From NCBI GenBank assembly GCA_023430325.1, contig JAEZAU010000079.1, positions 1 through 17,595 on the forward strand: a stretch of 17,595 nt of DNA, written 5' to 3'. A program made the translations under genes and the position numbers. Source of the DNA: Bacteroidota bacterium. GTDB lineage: Bacteria; Bacteroidota; Bacteroidia; Flavobacteriales_F; PHOS-HE28. Numbering within the stretch: the first letter of the stretch is position 1; each line of letters begins with the position of its first letter. Under the pieces are notes generated by a model. The model was not told the DNA's origin, did not search any database, and worked only from the letters and a program-made list of their open reading frames with translations. This document shows, in pieces, positions 1-7,356 of this stretch.

Positions 1-355
1 GCGAAACGTGCACAAGTGCAACATCGATCGGCATGTTGCCGCTATCGAAAAGTCGCGGAATTTCGCTCAGGAAAACAGGAACGTAATCGCCGCGCTCGGT
101 GTTCACCACTTCGCGCACGTTCTGCGATACGAAGAGCGAGTTGATGAAGAAGCTCTCACGCACGCCCGGCTTATCGATCCCGATATCACCGAGCGTGCTT
201 ATGCTCACCAGTTCCACATCCTTCAGTTCCTCTGCGCGATCGAAAAGGGCGTTGAGCAGGGTGAGGGGTGTGGCCGCACTTCCATGGGAGAAGACCCGAT
301 CGCCGGACTTGATCAGGGCAACAGCCTTGGCGGCCGAAGAGAATTTCAAGGACAT
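1..355 (-). CDS. Acetyl-CoA hydrolase/transferase family protein (4-hydroxybutyrate CoA-transferase-like), N-terminal part
   Basis: The reverse strand reads open from an ATG at 353-355 to the window edge, giving about 118 residues with no stop; the rest lies outside. The peptide begins MSLKFSSAAKAVALIKSGDR and continues with VFSHGSAATPLTLLNAL, the typical opening of class I CoA-transferases of the acetyl-CoA hydrolase/4-hydroxybutyrate CoA-transferase family. A later segment, PIDVALVHVS, fits the first Rossmann-like domain. Family members move CoA between acetyl-CoA and a carboxylic acid, or hydrolyse acetyl-CoA, in the cytoplasm. The glutamate that forms the CoA thioester lies beyond the edge, so the substrate cannot be predicted. 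It is downstream of the rhomboid gene on the same strand, separated by about 155 nt holding a dispersed repeat, so co-transcription is uncertain. Confidence 0.85.
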   Translation of the reverse strand, partial: MSLKFSSAAKAVALIKSGDRVFSHGSAATPLTLLNALFDRAEELKDVELVSISTLGDIGIDKPGVRESFFINSLFVSQNVREVVNTERGDYVPVFLSEIPRLFDSGNMPIDVALVHVS

Positions 356-406
356 GGGCGCAAAGATCGCGAGCGGCAAATGTGCTTCTACTATTGGTCG
401 TCAGTT

Positions 407-496
407 GGGCGAGAACCCGGCAGGGCGCGGCTATGCTTGCAAGTCCTCGGCCGCCAAAAGCGCGGCCTCCGGGCTTTCCAGCTGCGCCGCTTACGC
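407..496 (-). repeat. Dispersed intergenic repeat, copy A
   Basis: Read on the minus strand this segment has GCGTAAG, GGCGCAGCTGGAAA, a GC hairpin (GGCCGC, 7-nt loop, GCGGCC), then ACTTGCAAGC and CGCGCCCTGCCGGG, ending TCTCGCCC. The same order of blocks occurs at 4204-4286, and the first blocks occur again at 17499-17531. It fills most of the space between the rhomboid and CoA-transferase genes. Similar peptides can be translated from copies A and B, but only because the DNA is repeated. This could be a REP-like or structured element; no function is shown. Confidence 0.7.
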
Positions 497-510
497 GGTT
501 GCACGTCCGT

Positions 511-1290
511 TCAAGAAGATTTCCCGTCCGCGCCATTGCTCCAGCTGTCCGAGGTGTGCCATGGTCCCGGAGATGCAGGTGGTAGAATTTGCTTTCCTTC
601 CATCTCAGGTGGACCAGGTGCGATCTCTTCCAATTCTTCATCCTCTTCATCCTCATCGAAATGGATCGGTCTCGGATCGGAGACCGCGGGTGGCACATGG
701 CGAAAAAGAACCGCCACCAGAATACCGCTGAACATTCCCCAGAGATGTCCTTCCCAACTGAGGTTCGGCATCACCGGGAGCACGCCCCACACCATGCTTC
801 CATGCAGGAATACGATCAGCATTGAAAGGGCCATCAACGTGCGTTGTTTGCGCAGCACTCCACTTGTGAAGAGGAATCCGGCCAGACCATAGATGATCCC
901 GCTTGCACCGATATGAAAGCTCGGCCGGGCCGTTATCCATACCAAAAGACCGCCCAGGATCCACGTGAAAAGCACCACCTTTCCCGCCAGCCGCGGATAG
1001 AAGTACATCACCGCCCAGCCCAGGAATAGCAGTGAAGTGGAATTATTGATCAAGTGTGAGCTGAACTCTTCGGATGAATGGAGAAAAGGCATGAAGAGAA
1101 TGCCTTTGAGCCCCGGGATGGTGCGTGGGGAAATACCATTGCGGTTCAGATCAAGCTCGAAGACCAGATCGATGAAGTGCACACACCACAGGATGATCAC
1201 AGCGATCACCGGCAGTATGGCCGCCGTCACCAGCCTTTTGCGCGATGCGCTTTCCTGCTGCGCCGCGGTCACTTGGGCCTGCATCTCCAC
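511..1290 (-). CDS. Rhomboid family intramembrane serine protease
   Basis: The 259-residue product is a polytopic membrane protein with the rhomboid catalytic pattern. HLINN at about 79-83 matches the conserved His/Asn of an early transmembrane helix. The nucleophile motif GASG is at 128-131 (Ser130), and the partner histidine is in EGHLWG (His182). Rhomboids cut substrates inside the membrane with this Ser-His dyad. Six or so hydrophobic segments lie between 22 and 197. An unusual cytoplasmic-type tail follows: a strongly acidic run (about 211-223, mostly D and E) and a Pro/Gly/Ser-rich end. The gene diverges from the haem lipoprotein gene at 1371, leaving about 80 nt for both promoters. Catalytic residues are complete, so it is probably active; its substrate cannot be inferred. 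Confidence 0.88.
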   Translation of the reverse strand: MEMQAQVTAAQQESASRKRLVTAAILPVIAVIILWCVHFIDLVFELDLNRNGISPRTIPGLKGILFMPFLHSSEEFSSHLINNSTSLLFLGWAVMYFYPRLAGKVVLFTWILGGLLVWITARPSFHIGASGIIYGLAGFLFTSGVLRKQRTLMALSMLIVFLHGSMVWGVLPVMPNLSWEGHLWGMFSGILVAVLFRHVPPAVSDPRPIHFDEDEEDEELEEIAPGPPEMEGKQILPPASPGPWHTSDSWSNGADGKSS

Positions 1291-1333
1291 GGATCGATAA
1301 GGTCAAAGATCGGACCGCTGGATCAGGCGGCCA

Positions 1334-1365
1334 TTGTGTCAGGTGCAAAGGACCTGTTACTTTTG
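1334..1365 (+). promoter_or_regulatory. Bacteroidota-type promoter for the haem lipoprotein gene
   Basis: TTG at 1334-1336 and TACTTTTG at 1358-1365 are separated by 21 nt. They match the Flavobacterium/Bacteroides -33 (TTG or TTTG) and -7 (TAnnTTTG) elements at an accepted spacing. The -7 element ends only 5 nt before the ATG at 1371, so transcription would start at or very near the start codon and the mRNA would be leaderless or nearly so. This is a pattern match only. Confidence 0.4.
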
Positions 1366-1370
1366 AGAAC

Positions 1371-1811
1371 ATGCTGCGTCGTCCGATCTTTTTCGTGTTC
1401 CTGGTGGTACTCGCCATGGTAAGCTGCTTTGCTCGAAAGGCTGAGATTTCGCCAGCAACCAGTGACCAGGATCTGAAGCCACCCAGCGAACTGGCCCTTC
1501 TCATGCGACTGATGGCCACACATGCTGACAGTGTGAAGGCCGCGATCGGTCGAGGAGATGAGCTTCCACCGTATCCCGAGGAGATCAAGACCTTGTTCAC
1601 CGCTACGCCCACAGAAGGCATGCACATAGATCCGATCACCTACCCTACTTTCGGAAAGGACTACCAGAAGAAGGTGGAGATGCTCTACTCAGGTGCGCAA
1701 GAAGATCGCACGAAACTGTACAATGGACTTGTACAGAGCTGTGCCAATTGTCACACTACGCACTGTCCCGGCCCAATGATGCGGATCAAAAAGATGTACG
1801 TGGCCCTTTGA
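1371..1811 (+). CDS. Haem-binding lipoprotein, cytochrome c class II-like
   Basis: The 146-residue product starts with a short basic region, a hydrophobic stretch and Cys19 in VLAMVSCF, which looks like a lipoprotein signal peptide, although Met at -3 is not ideal for a lipobox. A single c-type haem motif, CANCH, lies at 124-128, close to the C-terminus. A mostly helical N-terminal part contains Met45 and Met48. A C-terminal CxxCH after a helical bundle is the layout of class II cytochromes (c', c-556), in which an N-terminal methionine may be the sixth ligand. Likely role: periplasmic, membrane-tethered electron carrier or gas sensor; the partner is unknown. The upstream in-frame ATG at 1245 is rejected because it would put more than 40 residues before the signal peptide and overlap the divergent rhomboid gene. 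The gene converges on the MgtC-like gene with a 22-nt gap. Confidence 0.75.
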   Translation: MLRRPIFFVFLVVLAMVSCFARKAEISPATSDQDLKPPSELALLMRLMATHADSVKAAIGRGDELPPYPEEIKTLFTATPTEGMHIDPITYPTFGKDYQKKVEMLYSGAQEDRTKLYNGLVQSCANCHTTHCPGPMMRIKKMYVAL

Positions 1812-1833
1812 TCGCCGTCCAGCATCCACCATT

Positions 1834-3102
1834 CTAAGCAAGCACGAGCCAGAGGACACCCGCCAGGGTGATCGCGGCAAAGCCGATCGTGATATCCTTC
1901 TTCAGGCTCGCATTCCCGGTAAAGAGCACGATCAAGTATTTCATGATCGTATTGGCGATACCCGCCATGATGATCGCCTTCGCCGCAAGAGCCAGCGTAT
2001 CGTTCGAATTGCTCATGCGCGCCATGCTCAGGGTGATCGCATCCATATTGGTGAGGCCTGAAAGAACACTGGCCACATAGATCCCGGCCTCTCCATATTC
2101 TTCGCTCGCATAACGCATGAGCAATTTTACTCCGGCAAATATGGCGGCGAACTTCAGGGCGGCCTGGAAATTCAACGGGTTGCGCAGCGGTGGCCTTTCA
2201 CTGATCTGTCCATTCCGTCGGTGCAGGATGAACGAGCAAATGGTACCTGCTGCCGTGAAGATCGCCATGGGCACTAGCAGACGTAAGGCCAGCGGTGGAT
2301 CAAGCACGAAAAGGATCAACAACAGCCGTGGGAACATGATCGTGCTGGCCATGAGTATGCTGATGGCGAACGGTCTGGCCGCCGATGCATCCATGGTCCT
2401 GCTGCGCTGGGCGAAGCTCATGGTCACCACCGTGCTGGAAACCAGACCGCCCACCATGCCCGTAACGATCGTGCCTTTGCCACCCATCACTTTTGTGAGG
2501 AGATAACCGACCAGGCTCACGCCTGAGACCAGGATCACCATGATCCAGATCTCCCGAAGGTTCCATACATCATAAGGTCCGAATGATCCTTCAGGCAGGA
2601 AAGGCAACACCAGGGCACTTATCACTACGAACTGCACTATCGCCCTCAATTCGTTCAAGCGCAACCGGCCGATGAACTGATGGAGGCTCATCTTGAAGGA
2701 AAGCAGCAGTACCATGAATACCGCCACGGCCACACCTAACAGGACCTGGTCCGCATAAATGATCGCCCCGATAAGAAAGACCAGGATATTGGAGATCTCG
2801 CTCGTTCCGCCCACGCTCCCTTTTCGCGCCATCTGGGCATAGGCAGCTATCACCAGAGCAATGAAACCACCAAAACCGACAAGGAACGTATAGGGGTGGA
2901 TGCGATCGGAGACGAAGGCCGCAAGGAACCCGCAAAGAGCGATAAGGGTGAAGGTGCGAACACCAGCGAACTGCCCCTCCTCACTTTCACGCTGTCGCAC
3001 ATGTTCGCGTTCCAGTCCTACAAGAAAACCGGCGCCCACTGCAACAAGAAGCTTCAGGAGAAAGTGATGCTCATTCTCCTCCAGTATGGTGATCTCGTCC
3101 AT
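1834..3102 (-). CDS. MgtC/SapB family membrane protein with DUF4010 domain
   Basis: The product has about 422 residues and roughly a dozen hydrophobic helices. The N-terminal part carries the MgtC/SapB signature: GFLVGLERE at about 25-33 and AGVRTFTLIALCG at about 46-58. The remaining two thirds match the usual DUF4010 region, with GMVGGLVSSTVVTMSFAQRS near 220-240 and LSGLTNMDAITLSMARM near 355-370. MgtC proteins are inner-membrane proteins linked to magnesium limitation and modulation of ATP synthase; the function of the long MgtC-DUF4010 form is not established. The ATG at 3100-3102 is preferred over a GTG at 3118-3120, which adds only six residues. It is transcribed in the same direction as the two-repeat protein upstream (gap 112 nt) and may share its transcript. 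Confidence 0.85.
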   Translation of the reverse strand: MDEITILEENEHHFLLKLLVAVGAGFLVGLEREHVRQRESEEGQFAGVRTFTLIALCGFLAAFVSDRIHPYTFLVGFGGFIALVIAAYAQMARKGSVGGTSEISNILVFLIGAIIYADQVLLGVAVAVFMVLLLSFKMSLHQFIGRLRLNELRAIVQFVVISALVLPFLPEGSFGPYDVWNLREIWIMVILVSGVSLVGYLLTKVMGGKGTIVTGMVGGLVSSTVVTMSFAQRSRTMDASAARPFAISILMASTIMFPRLLLILFVLDPPLALRLLVPMAIFTAAGTICSFILHRRNGQISERPPLRNPLNFQAALKFAAIFAGVKLLMRYASEEYGEAGIYVASVLSGLTNMDAITLSMARMSNSNDTLALAAKAIIMAGIANTIMKYLIVLFTGNASLKKDITIGFAAITLAGVLWLVLA

Positions 3103-3214
3103 GGATCGGTGGGCCAACACGCCGAAGCCATGCCATAAGCACCAAAAGACGTACAGGTCGACCTTGCAACAGATCCGTCAGCACACCGATCGTGGAACTG
3201 CTTCCACGCACTTT

Positions 3215-3895
3215 TCAAGGCAGGCGGCACCAGTATTCTGCACCACCTGGTTCACAGAGTGCAAAAAGAGGAAGCTCCATTCCCGGTTTTACCAGGAGCA
3301 GACCGTAGTTCATCACTTCTTCCAGGTAATTGGCACCTTCCTCGGTGACCTCCAGCTCAATGGCGCGGTCGTGCGGTCTTTCCGGCCGTGGCCTTACCAG
3401 CCCGAGCCTCAACAGTGCTCCATCTCCTGCACCATGGCGTTGCGTAAAGACACGCATATCCATGTATCCGTTCATCAGGCGTGCCTTCAACTCATCGGCA
3501 CGCTGCACCCGCCAGACGTCGCGGCCGGCGTTGGCGCGAGCTTCTTCCATGGCCATGAACTGCGATGCCGTGGGTTCGGCAAAAGTCTCTTTGAAGGGTG
3601 CCCTGGGCATCGGGTCGCTCTGCAAAAGCAGGAACAGGCTTGCGCTTTTTTCTGGCCGCACCAGGATCAGCTCCTCTTCTTTCGCATGAAAAAGGAACTC
3701 CTCCCCTTTGGCCGATGGCACGTGACCATTGTACCGTTGGTACTCCACGTTCATTTCGCGCCTTCTCAACAGGCCCAATCTTACCAGCGGTCCCAGGCTG
3801 GCACGGCGGCCCAGGAAGTCGCCAAGTTCTTCGTGACCATTTGCGCGCAGGTCTTGCAACCTGTTCCAGCGCATCTCGAACATCGCTGCGGACAT
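3215..3895 (-). CDS. Hypothetical protein with an internal two-copy repeat
   Basis: I do not recognise a named family for this 226-residue protein. It has no signal peptide or membrane segment and is probably cytoplasmic. Two parts align with each other: residues 37-90 and 161-213. Both run LVRLGL/LLRLGL followed by a basic stretch, a strand, S/TxxGxxF/YL, then LILVRP or LLLVKP, and end LFLL or LFAL. Each unit has the look of a helix-helix-wing arrangement ending in a hydrophobic strand, so tandem winged-helix-like folds are possible, but no DNA-binding function is shown. The linker (91-160) is charged. A long plus-strand ORF covers the same bases but its translation is rich in His, Cys and Gln and lacks any domain. 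Start choice among Met1, Met5 and Met8 is open. Confidence 0.65.
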   Translation of the reverse strand: MSAAMFEMRWNRLQDLRANGHEELGDFLGRRASLGPLVRLGLLRRREMNVEYQRYNGHVPSAKGEEFLFHAKEEELILVRPEKSASLFLLLQSDPMPRAPFKETFAEPTASQFMAMEEARANAGRDVWRVQRADELKARLMNGYMDMRVFTQRHGAGDGALLRLGLVRPRPERPHDRAIELEVTEEGANYLEEVMNYGLLLVKPGMELPLFALCEPGGAEYWCRLP

Positions 3896-4410
3896 GGATG
3901 CAATATTCCAGAGTTCAAGCAGGTCATTTCAGATCGTTGCAACACCGTTACCAACAGTACGGTGGTGAACCACACCGATCATACTGGCGATCAAAGGTTT
4001 GGCGTAGAGGGCGTAGTTTCCAGCCTAAGATGGTTGAAAACCGCGGGGGTGACTTTTTTGGACGTTGCTCCACCTACAGGCTGGCGCATTGCCGATGCAT
4101 TTCATCTGCACACTTGCCACTAGTATTGACGCCAATGGACACGTCAAGGACGCGGACCACTGTCCCTGTTCGTCCAACCTGTCGTCCATATGGTGCTCTG
4201 GAAGATCTGCGTAAGGGGCGCAGCTGGAAACCCCGCAGCGCAGCGAGGAGTTGCAGGCGAAGCCACGCCCTGACGGGATCCCGCCCAAAGTATCCGCAGT
4301 TCCACTTTTTTCACCTTTTCACTCTCTCACCATTTCACGCGCACCACAGCCACACTCTGTACTAACTTAGCCGCCATTCTTTACAACACCCTCCATCCTA
4401 TCCTGTGGCG
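3896..4410. other. Non-coding interval upstream of citrate synthase
   Basis: About 515 nt separate the two-repeat protein from gltA, which it faces away from. I see no gene in it. The central part (4080-4286) is dispersed repeat DNA, annotated separately. A sequence TAACTTAG at 4363-4370 is one base off TAnnTTTG and lies 40 nt before the gltA ATG, but no TTG element sits at the right distance, so it is only a weak promoter candidate. The small ORFs here are products of the repeat. Confidence 0.6.
4080..4286 (+). repeat. Dispersed intergenic repeat, copy B (two blocks)
   Basis: The first block (4080 onward) reads GCTGGCGCATTGCCGATGCAT and resembles 17430-17450. The second (4204-4286) reads GATCTGCGTAAG, then GGCGCAGCTGGAAA, an imperfect hairpin (CCCCGC/GCGAGG), GTTGCAGGC, CACGCCCTGACGGG and ATCCCGCCC; it matches copy A on the opposite strand and the start of copy C. 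The hairpin arms differ in sequence between copies A and B while the outer blocks stay similar, which hints that structure matters. Block spacing differs between B and C (124 versus 69 nt). Confidence 0.7.
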
Positions 4411-5718
4411 ATGAGCGAAAAGGCGAAGATCATCTTGGACGGCAAGACGTACGAGTATCCTGTAGTTGTTGGCAGTGAAGGCGAAAAAGCGATCGATATC
4501 AGCAAGCTGCGCGATGATAGCGGTTACATAACGCTGGACTTCGGTTACAAGAACACCGGCGCCACCAAGAGCGCGATCACCTTTCTTGATGGTGAGGAAG
4601 GGATCCTGCATTACCGCGGCTACCCCATAGAACAGCTTGCCGAGAAGGCGAGTTTCCTTGAGGTGGCCTACCTGCTCCTCTACGGTGATCTGCCAGCGAA
4701 GCAACAGCTCGATGAGTTCGAAGGGAACATCCGCTACCATTCTCTGGTACATGAGGACATGAAGAGGTTCTTCGAGTTCTTCCCCAGCAATGCGCATCCC
4801 ATGGGCATCCTTGCGGCGATGGTCAATTCGCTGAGCACGTTCTATCCCAAGAGCCAGGACCCGCACCGGCCCATGAAAGAGGTGGAGCGTACCATGTACA
4901 GGCTCATTGCCAAGATGCCTACGCTGGCGGCCATCAGTTACAAGAACAATCTGGGCCACCCGTACATGTACCCGAACAACAAGCTCGGCTACGTGGAGAA
5001 TTTCCTGCATATGATGTTCGGCCTGCCTACCGAGGATTATCAAGTGGATCCCGTGGTGGCCGATGCATTGAACACTCTATTGATCCTGCACGCCGATCAC
5101 GAGCAGAACTGCAGCGCCAGCACCGTGCGTATGGTGGGCAGTTCACAGGCCAACCTGTACAGTGCGGTGAGCGCGGGCATAGCGGCTCTTTGGGGTCCGC
5201 TGCACGGTGGTGCAAACCAGGAGGTGATCGAAATGCTCGAAGCGATCCGCAATGATGGTGGAGATACCGAAAAATGGATCGGCAAGGCGAAGGACAAGAA
5301 CGATCCATTCCGGCTCTTCGGCTTCGGGCACCGCGTGTACAAGAACTTCGACCCGCGCGCACGCATCATCAAGAAGAGCTGTGATGATGTGCTGAACAAG
5401 ATGGGGATCAATGATCCTGTACTTGAGATCGCGAAGCAATTGGAGGAAATAGCGCTGAAGGACGATTACTTCATTGAGCGGAAGTTGTACCCGAACGTGG
5501 ATTTCTACAGCGGCATCATCTATCGTGCGATCGGCATCCCCACGCGCATGTTCACCGTGATGTTCGCGCTGGGCCGCCTGCCCGGGTGGATCGCACAGTG
5601 GAAAGAGATGGTGGAGAACAAGGAACCGATCGGCCGCCCACGCCAGATCTACACCGGCGCCACCAAGCGGGATTATGTTCCGCTGGCCAAGCGTGGAGAG
5701 AAGGCGGTGAAGGCGTGA
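4411..5718 (+). CDS. gltA: Citrate synthase
   Basis: The 435-residue product is a full-length type II citrate synthase, which condenses acetyl-CoA and oxaloacetate to citrate in the TCA cycle. The catalytic triad is present: His265 in GPLHGGAN, His307 in FGFGHRVYK and Asp364 in PNVDFYSG, almost at the E. coli GltA positions. The substrate-binding segment LHADHEQNCSASTVR (227-240 region) is also intact. The N-terminal beta-rich part (1-60) is that of the Gram-negative hexameric group. ATG at 4411 is chosen; a GTG two codons upstream is possible but unnecessary. No clear terminator follows. The next gene starts 132 nt downstream in the same direction. The call rests on unmistakable motifs and length. 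Confidence 0.97.
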   Translation: MSEKAKIILDGKTYEYPVVVGSEGEKAIDISKLRDDSGYITLDFGYKNTGATKSAITFLDGEEGILHYRGYPIEQLAEKASFLEVAYLLLYGDLPAKQQLDEFEGNIRYHSLVHEDMKRFFEFFPSNAHPMGILAAMVNSLSTFYPKSQDPHRPMKEVERTMYRLIAKMPTLAAISYKNNLGHPYMYPNNKLGYVENFLHMMFGLPTEDYQVDPVVADALNTLLILHADHEQNCSASTVRMVGSSQANLYSAVSAGIAALWGPLHGGANQEVIEMLEAIRNDGGDTEKWIGKAKDKNDPFRLFGFGHRVYKNFDPRARIIKKSCDDVLNKMGINDPVLEIAKQLEEIALKDDYFIERKLYPNVDFYSGIIYRAIGIPTRMFTVMFALGRLPGWIAQWKEMVENKEPIGRPRQIYTGATKRDYVPLAKRGEKAVKA

Positions 5719-5850
5719 TCCGATCTACTTCCTGATCAGCCCTTCGGTGCCAGGGTGAACGGAAATGAAGGACATCCCTTACTGGCGATCCATCGGAACG
5801 GCACACATCAAAAACGCTAGCTTCGCCTTTTTGACGCACCGCCTGCATCC

Positions 5851-6429
5851 ATGCGCATCTACCGCTTCCGTGTATTGATCGATGATCCCAGCGAGGCTTT
5901 CCGGGATATCGAGATCGGATCGGAGCAGACCTTTCTTGACCTTCACAAAGCGATCAAGGATGCCTTCGCTTTCATCGGCCAGGAGATGGCCAGCTTCTAT
6001 GTAAGCGATGAGAATTGGGAAAAAGGACCGGAGATCCCGTTGGCCGATCTTGGCTTCGCGGAGGATGGTGGAGAGTCGCCGGCATTGATGGATCAGGTAT
6101 TGATCAGCGATCACATCCGAAGCACGGATCAGCGTTTCATCTACGCATATGATTTCCTTCACATGTGGATGTTCCTTGTGGAATTGATCCACGCGGGAAT
6201 GCCTGAGCCAGGCGCTGAATATCCGCGGGTGGTAATGAGCATGGGCGTAGCTCCGGATGAGCATTCCAAGGAGGAGGATCTTTCAGCCGGTATCATGGAA
6301 GATGATCCCTACGCCATGGAGACCGATGAGCGCTACGAAGAGGAGGAAGGTGATGAGGACAGTCACCAGGAGGACGATGAAGACCTCAATATGGGAAGCA
6401 TTGATGATCTTGGTGATGAGTACCGTTGA
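5851..6429 (+). CDS. Plasmid pRiA4b ORF-3-like protein with acidic tail
   Basis: The 192-residue product begins MRIYRFRVLIDD and continues with a segment around 25-115 (FLDLHKAIKDAFAF, then MASFYVSD, then RFIYAYDFLHMWMFLVEL). This is the pattern of the pRiA4b ORF-3-like family, also called IS1096 passenger or TnpR-like protein. Despite the name nothing here suggests a transposase or a mobile element. The last third (about 136-192) is extremely acidic and probably disordered. The function of the family is unknown. It is followed by miaA after 27 nt in the same direction, so the two are probably co-transcribed. A TAGCTTCG at 5817-5824 resembles a -7 element but lacks a partner TTG. Confidence 0.75.
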   Translation: MRIYRFRVLIDDPSEAFRDIEIGSEQTFLDLHKAIKDAFAFIGQEMASFYVSDENWEKGPEIPLADLGFAEDGGESPALMDQVLISDHIRSTDQRFIYAYDFLHMWMFLVELIHAGMPEPGAEYPRVVMSMGVAPDEHSKEEDLSAGIMEDDPYAMETDERYEEEEGDEDSHQEDDEDLNMGSIDDLGDEYR

Positions 6430-6456
6430 TCGCAACGATCGGAAGATCCACCTGCC

Positions 6457-7356
6457 ATGTCTTCTTCCCTCCCCTTGTTGATCGTTGTAGGTGGCCCTAC
6501 CGCATCTGGAAAGACCAACGCCGCCGCGCTGATCGCGAAGCATTTCGGCACAGAAGTGATCAGCGCCGATTCACGGCAGTTCTATCATGCCATGCGGATC
6601 GGTACGGCCAGGCCATCCGGTGAAGAACTGCATGGTGTGAAGCATCATTTTCTTGGACATCTCGATCTGTCTGTGACATGGAGCGCAGGAGCCTTCGCGC
6701 GTGCTGCGGAGCCGGTGCTTCAGCAAATTATCGATCGATACCGCGTGGCTGTTGCCGTAGGTGGTAGCGGCCTTTATATCGAGGCGCTGACCAAAGGACT
6801 GGATCCATTGCCAGCCACGGATGTGCGGTTGCGCGAAAAACTTCTGGCCCGTGTAAAGGACCATGGGTTATCACCACTTCTCGAAGAATTAAAACGGCTC
6901 GATCCGATCGCCTGGGAAAAGATCGATCGAAAGAACCCGCACAGAGTGATGCGTGCTCTGGAGATCTGCCTGATCACCGGAAGACCGGGAAGTGCCCAGC
7001 GATCGGCCCCTGAGGAGCGTACGGATCTGCGCATCGTAAAGCTCGCGATGGATCTTCCGCGGCAGGAGCTCTATGATCGCATCGATCGGCGGGTGGACCG
7101 TATGATGAAGGAAGGATTGCTGGAGGAAGCCAAAAGACTTCATCCATTCTCACATCTCAACGCCTTGCGCACGGTGGGGTATCGCGAGTTGTTCGATCAC
7201 TTCGATGGAAAGCTCTCGCTCTTCGAAACGGTGGATCTGATCAAGCAGCATACACGCAATTATGCGAAGCGTCAGATAACCTGGCTTCGCCGAGACCGTA
7301 ACTGGTACTGGGTGCATCCTGATGACCAGACCAGGATGATCGCACTTAGTTCTTGA
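6457..7356 (+). CDS. miaA: tRNA dimethylallyltransferase
   Basis: The 299-residue product transfers a dimethylallyl group to N6 of A37 in tRNAs reading codons that begin with U. It starts with the P-loop GGPTASGKT (12-20), followed by VISADSRQFYHAM (34-46), which contains the conserved Asp and Ser/Arg of the family, then VGGSGLYIEALTKGLDPLP (near 101-119) and NPHRVMRALEI (near 160-170). The C-terminal RNYAKRQITWLRRD (near 269-282) is the usual MiaA tRNA-binding signature. Length is normal. The last 11 nt, including the stop, overlap the 3' end of the convergent T9SS cargo gene. It follows the pRiA4b-like gene by 27 nt. Confidence 0.96.
   Translation: MSSSLPLLIVVGGPTASGKTNAAALIAKHFGTEVISADSRQFYHAMRIGTARPSGEELHGVKHHFLGHLDLSVTWSAGAFARAAEPVLQQIIDRYRVAVAVGGSGLYIEALTKGLDPLPATDVRLREKLLARVKDHGLSPLLEELKRLDPIAWEKIDRKNPHRVMRALEICLITGRPGSAQRSAPEERTDLRIVKLAMDLPRQELYDRIDRRVDRMMKEGLLEEAKRLHPFSHLNALRTVGYRELFDHFDGKLSLFETVDLIKQHTRNYAKRQITWLRRDRNWYWVHPDDQTRMIALSS

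Noticed and set aside
8..892. Long plus-strand ORF of 294 codons
   Set aside because: It lies opposite the CoA-transferase, repeat copy A and the rhomboid gene. The translation is low-complexity and rich in Arg, Ser and Cys with no domain, while the minus strand carries clear family motifs.
3086..4123. Plus-strand ORF of 345 codons over the two-repeat protein
   Set aside because: Translation is rich in His, Gln and Cys and shows no domain; the opposite strand gives a protein with an ordered internal duplication.
4025..4288. Small minus-strand ORF resembling part of the frame at 400-510
   Set aside because: The similarity (SGRGFACNSS versus AGRGYACKSS) comes from the shared DNA repeat, not from a conserved protein.
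5851..6429. Mobile element suggested by the family name (pRiA4b ORF-3, IS1096 passenger)
   Set aside because: No transposase, inverted terminal repeats or target-site duplication are visible, and the gene sits in what looks like a housekeeping operon with miaA.
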